DNA from: Nemertoderma westbladi
Taxonomy: Eukaryota > Xenacoelomorpha > Nemertodermatida > Nemertodermatidae
Reading direction: 5' to 3'
Assembly: GCA_032718475.1 (NCBI GenBank)
Contig: JAUCBJ010008056.1
Span: 62,001-126,000 of the forward strand
Length of the DNA stretch: 64,000 bases
The position numbers and the translations under genes are program-made. A model generated the notes under the pieces. That model ran no database searches, was not told the DNA's origin, and saw only the letters and a program-made list of their open reading frames with translations. Of this stretch, positions 12,201 through 20,847 are shown piece by piece. Each line of letters begins with the position of its first letter. Position 1 is the stretch's first letter.

Positions 12201-13556
12201 CTTGAACTGCTGGACAGTCTCCTGCATCTGTCCGAGCAGGATATCCATCCCCCGCCGTCTCTCGTCCACCCATTCGACCGCCGAAGCGGGAGTCGCCAAC
12301 GTTGTAGCGGGCGGACGAGGGACAACGGGCGACAAATTGTGAATATTTCGCTCGGGGTCCAGGACCTGAACTGTCTCTTGGGCAGTTCTGCGGGGCACAG
12401 GTAGCTTAGTGCTATGCAGAGGGAATTTAGAGGTAGTTTCAGGGAGCACATGTGTGTCTATCACCGAAGGGGTGATTTCAAGAACAGGCCTAATTATTTC
12501 AGGCTCATCTACTATAGTAGGGAGTCTTTCTATTTTAATTATTTGGTCTGTGGGCTCTGTACTACCTAAGTTGGTGTTATTTAGTTGCCTTCTAACAGCT
12601 GGAGGCAAATCAGGCAATTTCTGACGGTGGAATGTTCTTTTACGTCTACTTGGACGAGATCTATTTCCCTTGCCTTCAGTATCGGTGGTATCGCCTTCCT
12701 CAGATGATGTATACCCCTGTCTTTTGGGAGTAGATCGCCTCATCATCTGCATATTACTAGCTGTTAACTGTTTATTGAAGTTGTCTTGCCTCTCTTGAAG
12801 GTTTTCCAACTCTAGTTGGGTTGCCTCTTCAGATGCCCTCCGTTCTGCTTCTGCCACTGCCTCTGCTGTTTTTCTTTCGGCTTCTGCCGCTGCCACTGCT
12901 GCTGCCGCTTTCCTTTCCGCTTCGGCCTCTGCCAATGCTGCCTTTCTTTCCGCTTCTGCCTCTGCCACTGCTGCTGCTGCCTTTCTTTCCGCTTCTGCAG
13001 CTACTACTGCTGCTTTCTTTCTGTCTTCTATACGTTTTTTCTTTACTTGTTCTTCCCTTTCTCTAGCGATGCGGAGTTGTTCATCGAATTTAGCTTGGTT
13101 CGCCGCTAACCTATCCACATCAATCGCATCTAACACAAGTTTGGCTCCTTCGCTATTAGGGCTAAGTCCCTCTAGCCTTCTCCTCAACTCTTTATCTCCC
13201 ACAAAACGCTGATAGTCTGACAGATAGATATCAATGGCATCCTTCTTATGCGGTTTCTCTGCCGTCGCTTCACTTTCCACTTGGGAAAAAGTAGCGTCTG
13301 TTGATTCTCCATGGGTTGATCGCTCCTCTAGCTGAGCTTTCCACTGAGCAGTTCCTCGAACCTGGAGATTCACTCTTTGAAACCAAGTCTTTACGGCAAC
13401 TTGCAACGACGTGTCTTGTCTTCTTTTAGAAGCCTCCTCAAAGGCGGATAAGATTAGCCTAATCCGCAGAACTCTTTCTCTAACTTGATAAAGCAGCGAT
13501 CCCTGCTCTTGAGGTCCTTGAGGTTGTTGAAACAGTTGTCTCTCTACTCGCTCCAT
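9240..13556 (-). CDS. gag: Element A Gag-protease polyprotein with in-frame pol deletion
   Basis: This 1438-codon minus-strand frame holds, in order: an Ala/Glu/Lys-rich coiled coil (about residues 150-260), Pro/Ser-rich linkers, the BEL capsid-like region (DUF1759 type; VKFNGDEMKWLPFNEYYKD, around 11820-11760), zinc-binding CYNCLRRGHQRRTC and CAKCGANHH (around 10880-10800), and an aspartic protease with LLDSGSTGTFID (around 10450). After the protease linker the frame jumps near 9880 straight to QWRYCLKKFNPIDIASRG, the last motif of a BEL RNase H. RT is absent and the frame is kept. The extreme C-terminus after about 9380 looks frame-shifted relative to the family. Likely role: particle assembly and Gag processing. 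It is separated from its N-terminal part by one TGA. Confidence 0.85.
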   Translation of the reverse strand: MERVERQLFQQPQGPQEQGSLLYQVRERVLRIRLILSAFEEASKRRQDTSLQVAVKTWFQRVNLQVRGTAQWKAQLEERSTHGESTDATFSQVESEATAEKPHKKDAIDIYLSDYQRFVGDKELRRRLEGLSPNSEGAKLVLDAIDVDRLAANQAKFDEQLRIAREREEQVKKKRIEDRKKAAVVAAEAERKAAAAVAEAEAERKAALAEAEAERKAAAAVAAAEAERKTAEAVAEAERRASEEATQLELENLQERQDNFNKQLTASNMQMMRRSTPKRQGYTSSEEGDTTDTEGKGNRSRPSRRKRTFHRQKLPDLPPAVRRQLNNTNLGSTEPTDQIIKIERLPTIVDEPEIIRPVLEITPSVIDTHVLPETTSKFPLHSTKLPVPRRTAQETVQVLDPERNIHNLSPVVPRPPATTLATPASAVEWVDERRRGMDILLGQMQETVQQFKGTVRESRLELQEVQQSIALERDKLVNLQKGIPPPPVTMCQPVRSEVSHAQGVEPTRIYTASEVETPIVNPIKGNYRPVDNDIPYRTDHNPRNLYTDNSILNNTMAQESFTRQMARTEARQAVKVGQIVKFNGDEMKWLPFNEYYKDNIQNSVLSNGEKLRYLIECLEGSPKLMALRFIGHPDGLRQVWDTLNIRYGNRNNIAGYLYAKLVAPRKFISSGIIEFSDEIQEICRQLDWLGKSHEYQSAMVIRAVASALPKGGVGTRWDKKVLYMMEQQRRDPTMTDLMSFLDREVKLQLLRQSREKTLENKVSEKPVSRRRVTPVCYTDDGESQTSQGEDSGKDTDRPYYVNKMPKEQVSKSKSRPNDRREPVQKTPPTSPKGIQVRKPEERTSVHHIAQVKVSNIKPKCVLCDGPHRLNACDKFLRKSLEDRREVMRDKRLCYNCLRRGHQRRTCNSDARCAKCGANHHILLHTEFERNSPSPVSESELHVQFSDVNDTDQSEMEGFYTDEFSDQNESCYLINTTAVYRALVHEKDTDSDLTLTTSDQQPSWKAPTSNIGIREFPVVQVRVHGPKRSYVVNALLDSGSTGTFIDKELAEDIFAGQPKFQTKLNMSGIMQVWKSTITADYYVGALSTPQDELGEHSIRSVKMVAIKNFATTQADLYNWDEDESIQHLNIPRFQTDYPRVQILIGQNAHEALETLEKRPAQPQPLQTYAVRTRVGWYLTGPSRRTLRERLLQDRVCQVSEWEDDTSEGDDPTERTPHSSDNDNLSSNVDQWRYCLKKFNPIDIASRGATPQELTDTTDRLGEPDFLSKENEWPPHLTPTEIIPAKGAEKVEPETRTCGSELFEPGIDLSVLHVARDDAVDLGLPSASGSFMKIRESDWSSGTSDVSQGLSPLLQRATDHYSSWNRLCDAVIYFERCFYRHYSRTKRKPGIVFRMQRLNHPVGRLCLSEGNGGLSGNCGRQDSLPTTTSLIQPTSRDSPT

Positions 13557-13580
13557 AGAGCTGAAGAATCCCTGTGCGTA

Positions 13581-14192
13581 TCAGGCTGCGGACCTCTTCC
13601 ATACAGCTGGATCGATGGTTTCCTTGGCTACTCCCATCCTGTGTATGTCTTCCCAGGCAGCTTCTGATAAATCAAACGGGAGTCCGGGTCCGGGGAAGTT
13701 CCATTGCGACTCGACAATAGACTTCAGTTCTTCACTAGTGTAGCCCGCGTAGCTATCTCTAGTTGACCGTTGACTTCTCGCCCAATCGATCTGGTGTTCT
13801 TCTACCGCGATCAATAACCCAGCGAGCACGGCTGCAGGAAGGATGAGAAGGGGATCCGTATAAACCGCATCCGTCATCTCTGCTCCGCTCTCGGGTGTCA
13901 GCTCTACAGTATCCTCACTACTGGAGCTGCTGGGCCGCTGAGGAATAAGTTCTTGACTAGCGGGTTGTTGCTGTTCCGCTGCTTGTTGGTCCCGCTTGAC
14001 CTGAGCTCGAGTGCCTATGATAGACCTACGATGTTGGACTAGCCTAGGTTCTGTTATTACTACTGGAGGGATGACCTTCCTCACAGTGGGAGGTGAACTG
14101 GATTTACGACCAGACGTTTGTACGTCTCTATCTGAGTCGCAGATAGTGACATCTAATAAACTGTCTGACAGGTTCTGCTTAGTATCAGACAT
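13581..14192 (-). pseudogene. gag: Element A Gag N-terminal segment, ended by one in-frame TGA
   Basis: The frame starts with ATG at 14192 (MSDTKQ, like the MSDKQD start of element B Gag) and runs 203 codons to a TGA at 13578-13580. The next frame (from 13556) is in the same phase, so a single stop separates the two parts. It is Ser/Gln-rich with a short hydrophobic stretch LLILPAAVLAGLLIAV around residues 115-131. Either the stop is a recent nonsense mutation or it is read through. No readthrough context such as TGA-CTA is present, so mutation is more likely. Confidence 0.7.
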
Positions 14193-14280
14193 GACTATGT
14201 ATACCGTTGAATGTCTACTGCTGTATTACAGTCTGAGTAAGTCTAGTAACTCAGTATTACCTGCTAGCCTAGTAATTAAT

Positions 14281-14573
14281 TACCGGTACTGCTACTCAGT
14301 GTAGCGTGATATATATATAATATATTAGAATACCGGTATACTTATAGTATATATAACTATATAAGTATTATTGCAGACTAGGTTTATCACAGAATACCGG
14401 TATAATTTTAGCACAAATATATATAAATATATAATAGGCCTATCGGAATACCGGTATACAGCTTACAGTTTGTAGGATATATAATTCTGAAATAGAATTA
14501 ATTATAAGTACCGGTATAATTTCAGCCTAGATTTATAGAAATAAAGATAATAGGCCTATCGTAAATACCGGTA
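14281..14573. repeat. Cluster of six ACCGGT palindromes at about 57-bp spacing
   Basis: ACCGGT occurs at 14282, 14332, 14396, 14450, 14510 and 14567, nearly always inside ATACCGGTAT or GTACCGGTA. The sequence between is AT-rich, with repeated ATAGGCCTATCG in two intervals (near 14436 and 14551). It reads like a degenerate tandem array with a unit near 57 bp. Confidence 0.7.
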
Positions 14574-15499
14574 TATCAATTATTTCAAATAATTGAATTT
14601 CTGTTACTTTAGGGTTACTTTGTTACTTTACTTACTTTATTACCGTTATTTGAGCAGTAATCCAACTGATATTGAGACCTGATGGTTGTATGGTAGGCCT
14701 ACGATTTATAAATCGTTAGATTTGATTTATAATATATATATACCCGTTTTAATGGGTTTTGTCAATGTTTGAAATAAATGTTATTATTTCTGGGGAGTAA
14801 TCACTACACAAAGCGGTGCGCTTTCAGTGAAGTGTTACGTACAGGACACTAAAACAAATAATACTAATTTACCTAAGTTACTTAATACTACAAATTACGT
14901 ACAATTCGGGTGAGATTACAATCTCTAAATAAACACAAAATTTTACAAAAACACAAATACGAATTTTTTAGGGTAATTTTACAAGAAGTCTACAAACCAG
15001 CCTAACAAAGGGTTAGAAAACTGATTATTACAGCGGACAGGGTACTACGGTATTTGAAATAATAAGTAGTAGTAAATACACTGCGTTGTCTAGATAGGAA
15101 AATACCACCGCCTGACGACCTATAGCCGTATCGCTATAGGTTCTACGTTATGTATCACGGAGTGTTCCTACCTAGAAGTTAATAGAGCTAATCGAATGTG
15201 CCTATCAACCACTTTACAACACAAATATAATGCCTACAATAATTACTTCGGAAAGTACTATACACTAAACCCTAAATTAGGTACGAGTACTTGTATAACA
15301 AATAATCAGTAGTTAAATATACTTGAACAGCTAAAAGAACCACGGCATCTGCTGGAGTGACCGATGCACAAAATCACCAGTCTTTACCTACGCCAAGCAG
15401 CCCGTGTAGTACCGAGGTTAATTTAACTATAGCGGTATGTATAACAAACACAATTACTGTAGGAACAAACTTAGGGAATGAATGTTGCGGATAATCGCA

Positions 15500-16080
15500 T
15501 AAACTCTGAATAATAAATATTACGCTACGCGTACAAACTACTCAAATAAAATACAGACCGAACACTGACAGACTACTATCAAGCCTAAACAAACTACGGT
15601 ATATGCAGACTCCGAAATGATTAGGGAGTATGCGCTCTAACCCAGTAGTGCGACTTATTCTTTAGTTGGGGGTTTACCTTACAGCGTTCGCTGCCCCTAC
15701 TGCCTAATCGTACTTAATCGGACAGATGATCTACACACGCGGCAATCCGTTCAGACCTAATAACAGCCAGACAACTATCCAGCCTACAAATTATCTAAAT
15801 AAAATTATACGCTACCCGTACAGACTTACACAAACAAAGTACAGACTAAACGATGGCAGACTACTCTCAAGCCTAAATAAATTACAGGACATGCAGACTC
15901 CGAAATGATTAGGGAGTATGCGCTCTAACTCAGTAGTGCGACTTATTCTTTAGTTGGGGGTTTACCTTACAGCGTTGCTGCCCCTACTTCCTAACCGTAC
16001 TTAATCGGACAAGTGCTCTACACACACTGCAATTCGTTCGGACTTAACAGCAATCAGACAACAGCTCAGCCTACAAATTG
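15500..16080. repeat. Two-copy tandem repeat, period about 288 bp
   Basis: The stretch GACTCCGAAATGATTAGGGA at 15609 recurs at 15897, with about 110 bp nearly identical after it. The preceding sequence (CAGACTACT...CAAGCCTAAA) is also repeated with more divergence. It lies in the element A leader. Confidence 0.8.
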
Positions 16081-16359
16081 TCTGTACAATCTGATCAGGT
16101 TTACACGCCTTCTGTTCAATACTGGCCTACAAACAAATAAAACTGACAGAAATAGGCCTAAGTAAAATCCCAATAAACCAGGCGTCCCCGATTAATTATT
16201 AAGACCTACCGGCATATATAATCAAATCGAATAATACTGCTGTACTTATACGGAAGTAGGTACCGGTCCGGATGATCAGGCAGTCAGGCCTACTGGTTAC
16301 CGGTCGACCGATACTTTCGACTTTATTGCTTACTGCAATAAAGAAGCTATATCCTTTAA

Positions 16360-17578
16360 TGTTCGCGCTTTCAGACCTTTGGCAGTTTAACCCGCCAAAT
16401 TAGAATGTCTTCTAGATAATAAATCGCTTTTTAGTCTATGACAAGTATTTGATTCACTACACTAGTCGAAACCAATCCGTGCGCGACCATTCACCCGCTG
16501 GATATTCCCGGGAGATTGGGTTCGACGGTTTAATTTTTATTGCTATGTAAGCCTAATGTATTATTCGACTGACAGTATTATATAATCTCTGACAATATTA
16601 TTCACCTTCGGTAATATTAACAGTTCCTTTAGGACGTGGCGCTTTATCTATATAAACAGAGTTATGACTTAAACTACTCACAACGATATGGCTTAATTAT
16701 AATCCACATATATGACGCATTCTTTAGGAATTGCTTCTTTAACAGACTCACTCATACACTATGCTGCACAATACTGCACACTAATCTGCCAGTCTTCACT
16801 GATTTTAGTCACATATAAAAGGAACACAGGCTGACTCATGTAGGGTCTATCAAATAACATTAGATTCACTTCAAACCACTTTAACATAAGTCACAATCGT
16901 TATTGGTAACCTTTCTCTCTTACCTTCGGTATATCAAGAATATTGGGTTGCGGGGTTATTTATCGTTATTCCAAATATAATAATTCATCAACCATATTAT
17001 GAAGAACTGACAGTAAATAGCAGTATCAAACAACAACTGAACAGTTAGGTAGATCGGTACATCAGTACCGGTATGTCAGCAGTGAGATATTTCAAGCAGT
17101 TAAAGGATATATGCCCTTTATAATTAAACCTACTAGTGTACGACTAAAAAGCAGTACAGCACAAAATACTTCCAAGCCGTTCTTTCTTTGGCTCAAGACT
17201 GAATGTAAACACTGCACATAGGCATTGCGTCATTTCTCGGAAATTTTCTGTACAAGGAGCCACAAAAACGCTCTCATTGGCTGACTGAACTGAGAGACGC
17301 CGTAGAACAAAGGAAATCAACACGTATGAATGTCAGCTGTTAACCGTAGTCATAGTAACTACTGTTCAAGAGTAGCTATCACCCTTTTGCGTCACGAATT
17401 GCCATAGAATCATAAAATATGCCTTTCACAGTACACATACGGAGGAAATAGGTCTTAGATCCTCTAAAAACACAGATACAGCAATAATACGGTCTCTTAC
17501 ACTTATTAAATCAACTACAGAGTATTTTAATGTAAAAGATAATAAAAATAACGGGGCAATTCAGCAAAGGCTTTTACA
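16360..17578 (-). repeat. LTR of element A (5' LTR relative to coding strand)
   Basis: The 1219-bp partner of 4996-6228. It is followed directly by (ACT)n at 17579. On the minus strand the leader begins just below 16360. I could not match that start to a specific tRNA primer. Confidence 0.93.
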
Positions 17579-17639
<61 letters not shown>

Positions 17640-17769
17640 TTTTTTTTTTTTTTTTTTTACTTTTTTTTTTTTTTAGTATAATATATTTAGTTAAACTATA
17701 TCTATAGCTAATAAATATAACAAATTCACATAGTTGAAAATTATTACGAGATCAAAAATTATATATAGA

Positions 17770-17827
<58 letters not shown>
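17579..17827. repeat. (ACT)n microsatellites with intervening T-tracts
   Basis: (ACT)n at 17579-17638 is followed by two long T-runs separated by AC, about 95 bp of AT-rich sequence, then a second (ACT)n at 17770-17827. The second run abuts the 5'-truncated element F. Reading frames through these runs (poly-Tyr, poly-Ser) are meaningless. Confidence 0.9.
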
Positions 17828-18109
17828 GCTACCAGAACTCAAGTTGTTTGCCCTGTCTCCGCAAATGGGGGGCCTGGGGTTGCGGAACCCAGTTAACGAG
17901 GTCGATACCAACTTTGCTGTATCAGAACTTGGGACACAGTCGCTGGTGAACGCGATCGCCGGGAAGGAGCCATTCTCCTTAGCCACCCACCTGAAGTGCA
18001 TGGAGGGAGCGCGCATGACATCTCGGAAAGAGAGGCAGGGTATGGAGAAAGCCCAGCAGGAGCAAGTGTTGGAAGGAATGGCGGAGCACCAGCGTGTCGC
18101 TGTCCAACG
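17828..18109 (+). pseudogene. Element F, left part: RT-retroelement fragment interrupted by B
   Basis: In the frame used by the ORF starting at 17844 the sequence reads ALSPQMGGLGLRNPVNEV, the same conserved block as PVRFGGLGIP in element 1. It then continues as a charged helical stretch (TSRKERQGMEKAQQEQVLEG). It begins directly after (ACT)n, so F is 5' truncated. At 18109 it is cut by the LTR of element B. The coding frame resumes at 34906, and the two parts are in phase if one copy of the 5-bp target duplication is discounted. Confidence 0.85.
18105..18109. repeat. Target-site duplication of element B, left copy
   Basis: CAACG immediately before the 5' LTR (18110). The same five bases follow the 3' LTR at 34906-34910. 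They lie within the coding frame of element F, which is continuous across one copy. Confidence 0.93.
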
Positions 18110-18237
18110 TATAGAATTATATTCCCTAAATGCCGTGGATTTTCAAAATTTTTATTTTATTCGAATTAACTTTGTAAAAGATTACTTTGAGTCCTCATTT
18201 GTATTTGTTATATCATTTATACACCCATTGGTCAAGT

Positions 18238-18324
18238 GGTTCAGTAGCTCAGTCGGTAGAGCGTTGGAAATTATATGTGTAGTAGGTATTGAGTTCGAAT
18301 CCTAGTAAGTGCGAATTATTTTTT
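18238..18324 (+). ncRNA. tRNA-like Pol III unit inside LTR B (5' copy)
   Basis: TAGCTCAGTCGG (18245-18256) matches a Pol III A box and forms a tRNA D-arm (GCTC/GAGC). GAGTTCGAATCC (18291-18302) matches a B box. Their 46-nt separation is tRNA-like, and T6 (18319-18324) would end a Pol III transcript. The acceptor and anticodon stems do not pair, so this is not a functional tRNA. It is a tRNA-derived relic such as a SINE head. Whether it is transcribed is unknown. Confidence 0.7.
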
Positions 18325-18480
18325 GTGCAGAATTTCAACTCATTTAAATTGACCGCTACAAATTAATTGCATTTATCTGTACCAATGAGACTGTAGTTAT
18401 TTGATTGTAACCAATGTCGTGCAAGTTATATATTAGCTGGACCAATAGCTATCTTTAAAAACCTGTTAGAACCTATAGAA

Positions 18481-18528
18481 CAATCGAGAATTTTCTCGAT
18501 TGATTGCAGCACAAATTTGGTATATAAA
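18481..18528 (+). promoter_or_regulatory. LTR B promoter: 10-bp palindrome plus TATA box
   Basis: CAATCGAGAA and TTCTCGATTG form a perfect 10-bp inverted repeat with a 2-nt spacer, ending 18 bp before TATATAAA (18521-18528). The same arrangement occurs at 33348-33395 in the 3' LTR. The TATA box probably directs Pol II transcription of the element. The palindrome could be a dimeric factor site. Both roles are inferred. Confidence 0.6.
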
Positions 18529-18658
18529 GGTGCGATTCGTTCATTAGTTATCAATCTTATCGTATCTTCAGTTCATATTATATTCGTATCTCTGATTTAT
18601 CTGATATTTGTTTATTCTGTCATTAGTTTCTCAGATTACATTTTGTATTATTATCTGC

Positions 18659-18664
18659 AATAAA
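18659..18664 (+). terminator. AATAAA polyadenylation signal in LTR B
   Basis: AATAAA lies about 130 bp after the TATA box. In the 3' LTR (33526-33531) it would direct cleavage of the element RNA and define a short R region. Confidence 0.5.
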
Positions 18665-20038
18665 TTCAGAAATACCGCTATCTGCTTTTCTTTCACCATG
18701 ATTCACTACGGTGAACAAACCTAAGGGACAGGATGGCCGGCTAGAGATCGGGCCGCAGCAATGAACGGGAACATCACGGGAATGTAGACGAGAGACAACC
18801 CGCAATACCACCTTAGTTATTCGCCCATCGCCTGAAAGGTTAGACAGCGTTCGACACCTCGCTACCTAAGCGTAAGACCAAAGATCAAAAGGGTAGAAGT
18901 AGTGACACGCTGTGAGCCTAAAATTACATCTTAGGGACTGTACTGTCTTGATTCAGAAAAAACCACAGTAGACCTTCATATTCCTACGGGGGGAGAGCGC
19001 AGGCAGATACTAGTACGCAGATAGGACGTAGGCACACCGGTACGAAGCATACAAATTGGTAGGGTGCAGCAAACTGTACGCCTAACTCTTGCTAAGTACA
19101 GGTGCGTGTGCGACTATTTGCAGTACAACGTGTCCATTGCATTAGAACTTGTAGGCTAGGAGGGTTGTTGTGTTTTCACCTGAATTAGGATTGTACCGTT
19201 CAGGCGGTAGGGCAGTTTACAGCTAGGCGCAAATAAATTGAGGCTATTAGGGATATACTAACATCTACCATGTCCCCGCCAACGCCCTAATAGGAAGTTA
19301 CCCGGACTACCTGGGTGACTAAAATTCTAGATAGGACGCCAGGATAGCTATTAGTAACTGTACGCCTACAGTAGTAAACTAACACATCTCTTCTTAGTAT
19401 CAGGGACCTGGTACATAAAATTGCCGAATTCTGGGCGTAGTATTAACCCTATGTCTGAATTTGAGTCCTGGAAATACGCAAGAGGGGAAGGAACCTTATC
19501 ATTCGTGAGTATTGGACCTACAAGTTACAAAATTAGAATATTCGTAAAATGCACACCGTACCCAGTAATTATATATGTGAAGGAGCAAAACTGTTTTTGA
19601 CCGTTCAGAATTAACACACGCGCGTTAGAAATTATTTACACCTCAAAATATATAAAATTAACTTTTGTCCTTACTGTGCTTTGCCCGCTAGTTAGACATC
19701 TCCAAATCTGCCTCTGTACCTAGCTAGCGTCTCTTCGCCCAACCATATAAATCACACCGCGGCAAAGTATACGAGCCCCTTAGTCCGTCAGTGAGTCAGC
19801 CTGATTTTAGGATTCGCTGCGCGGGATTTTGTTTTATCGAAGTTTGTCTGCTCGTAGACTGTTTTCTGCCTCACCGGTTATAAGAGATCGATACTGCAAT
19901 ATATTCGCTTACTTAGAGTTTACTGTTTTGGTGAGAAGGTCGGATTTATGATTTGATTTACAAACTTTACAGTAAGATATTGCAGGTATTGTTACCGTCT
20001 CTTCCATATTAGTAGGAATAGGCGTATCTCTTCAATTA

Positions 20039-20847
20039 GTAGGAATATGTTTTACTGAACTACGGTTCGGTAGGACTAAAGTTATTTGAAAATTTTGTAT
20101 TTTGAGGTAAAAATTTGTATTTGATTAGCTAAGTGCTAATTTTGAAACAAAATTTGATTTGAACCGCGTGTAAAATATTTTTGGAATTGAATACCGGTGT
20201 TTAAAAGGGTTTAAATACCATATTGTACCGGTACAAAATTTTTCGTAAAAGTAAAACCTAACTCTTTTGTTTTTTCAGGATTCAGAACTCATTTCTAGGC
20301 TGTAACGGGAGCAAGACCGTGTTTAGCAAGTTTGGGAGATAGATAACTCAACAACTTTGGTTGGGAAAATCGCGCTTCGTCCGCAACGCTGGAAACGGAA
20401 AGGTTCACGTTCGGTTTGTATCTGGGGATCTGTTTTTCTGGAGAATTATTGGAGTGGGTGAGTTCGAAAAGTTGCATAAATAAGTTAGGCATTACCGTAT
20501 TAGTTAAAATTATTGTGGGTTCCACTGTCTCAAGTATTTATGCATTCCGTATGATTTCTTTGTTCATTGCTGAATTAGTCCGTATTATTGTATTTAATTT
20601 ACCTTTTGATAACGCATATTGTTATCCGATTTATTTGTTATAAAATTGGCCGCTAGGCTAATTTTATTATATACTTATTCCGTGACATTTATTTGCTGTA
20701 AAATTGGCCGTTTAGGCTAATTTTATCCATCTGCTATAAAATCGGCCGGTAGGCTAATTTTATATGACTGTAATTAGTACCGTTTAGATATAAATACGGT
20801 AAACTTGGTACTTTGACACTCACTTTACTTGACTTACAACTACCGAA
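20039..20847 (+). other. Leader of element B
   Basis: 809 bp between the 5' LTR and Gag with no credible ORF. The primer-binding site should start at 20039 (GTAGGAATATG), but I could not match it to a known tRNA 3' end. The end of the leader holds three consecutive stem-loops (20641-20762). Confidence 0.7.
20641..20762 (+). promoter_or_regulatory. Three tandem stem-loops upstream of Gag
   Basis: TAAAATTGGCC and GGCTAATTTTA form an 11-bp stem (one G-U pair) around loop GCTA at 20641-20666. The same arms recur around GTTTA (20699-20725), and around GGTA with one C-A mismatch (20737-20762). The last ends 85 nt before the Gag ATG. Repeated identical hairpins at this place suggest a packaging or dimerisation signal, which is inference. 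Confidence 0.65.

Larger units (their letters stand above)
14193..16359 (-). other. Leader region of element A
   Basis: About 2.2 kb without a credible ORF lies between the 5' LTR and Gag. Two structural features stand out: a cluster of TACCGGTA-type palindromes (14281-14573) just upstream of Gag on the coding strand, and a two-copy tandem repeat of about 288 bp (about 15500-16080). The length is unusual for an LTR element leader. Primer-binding and packaging sites should lie here but cannot be identified by eye. Confidence 0.6.
4996..17578 (-). mobile_element. Element A: BEL/Pao LTR retrotransposon, internally deleted
   Basis: Two LTRs (4996-6228 and 16360-17578) flank a minus-strand Gag-protease coding region. 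The boundaries are TG...CA and both flanks read ACTAC, a 5-bp target duplication, although the target is a microsatellite so this is weak proof. Gag has the BEL-type capsid region, zinc knuckles and an aspartic protease. RT, most of RNase H and all recognisable integrase are absent. The LTRs differ by only about two substitutions and two indels as read by eye, so the insertion is fairly young. It must have been mobilised by enzymes supplied in trans, or deleted afterwards. Confidence 0.9.
18110..20038 (+). repeat. 5' LTR of element B
   Basis: 1929 bp. Visible parts are a tRNA-like Pol III module (18238-18324), a perfect 10-bp inverted repeat (18481-18502), TATATAAA (18521-18528) and AATAAA (18659-18664). 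U3 would run from the start to about 18550, with transcription beginning about 25-30 bp after the TATA box. U5 would then be long (over 1.3 kb), which is unusual. A 13-bp direct repeat (ATTAGTAGGAATA at 20008 and 20035) straddles the LTR/leader border. Confidence 0.95.

Noticed and set aside
12816-13109. Plus-strand Cys/Phe-rich ORFs opposite the Gag coiled coil of element A
   Set aside because: They are antisense reading of GCx-rich Ala/Glu codons and have no start context or domain.
17734-17949. Poly-Tyr and poly-Ser ORFs at 17734-18016 and 35761-36030
   Set aside because: They are translations of (ACT)n microsatellites.
18238-18312. A functional tRNA gene
   Set aside because: The D-arm and both promoter boxes are good, but acceptor, anticodon and T stems do not pair, and the unit is duplicated as part of an LTR.
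18623-18811. 62-codon minus-strand ORFs at 18623 and 33490
   Set aside because: They lie inside the LTRs of element B, opposite to its coding direction.
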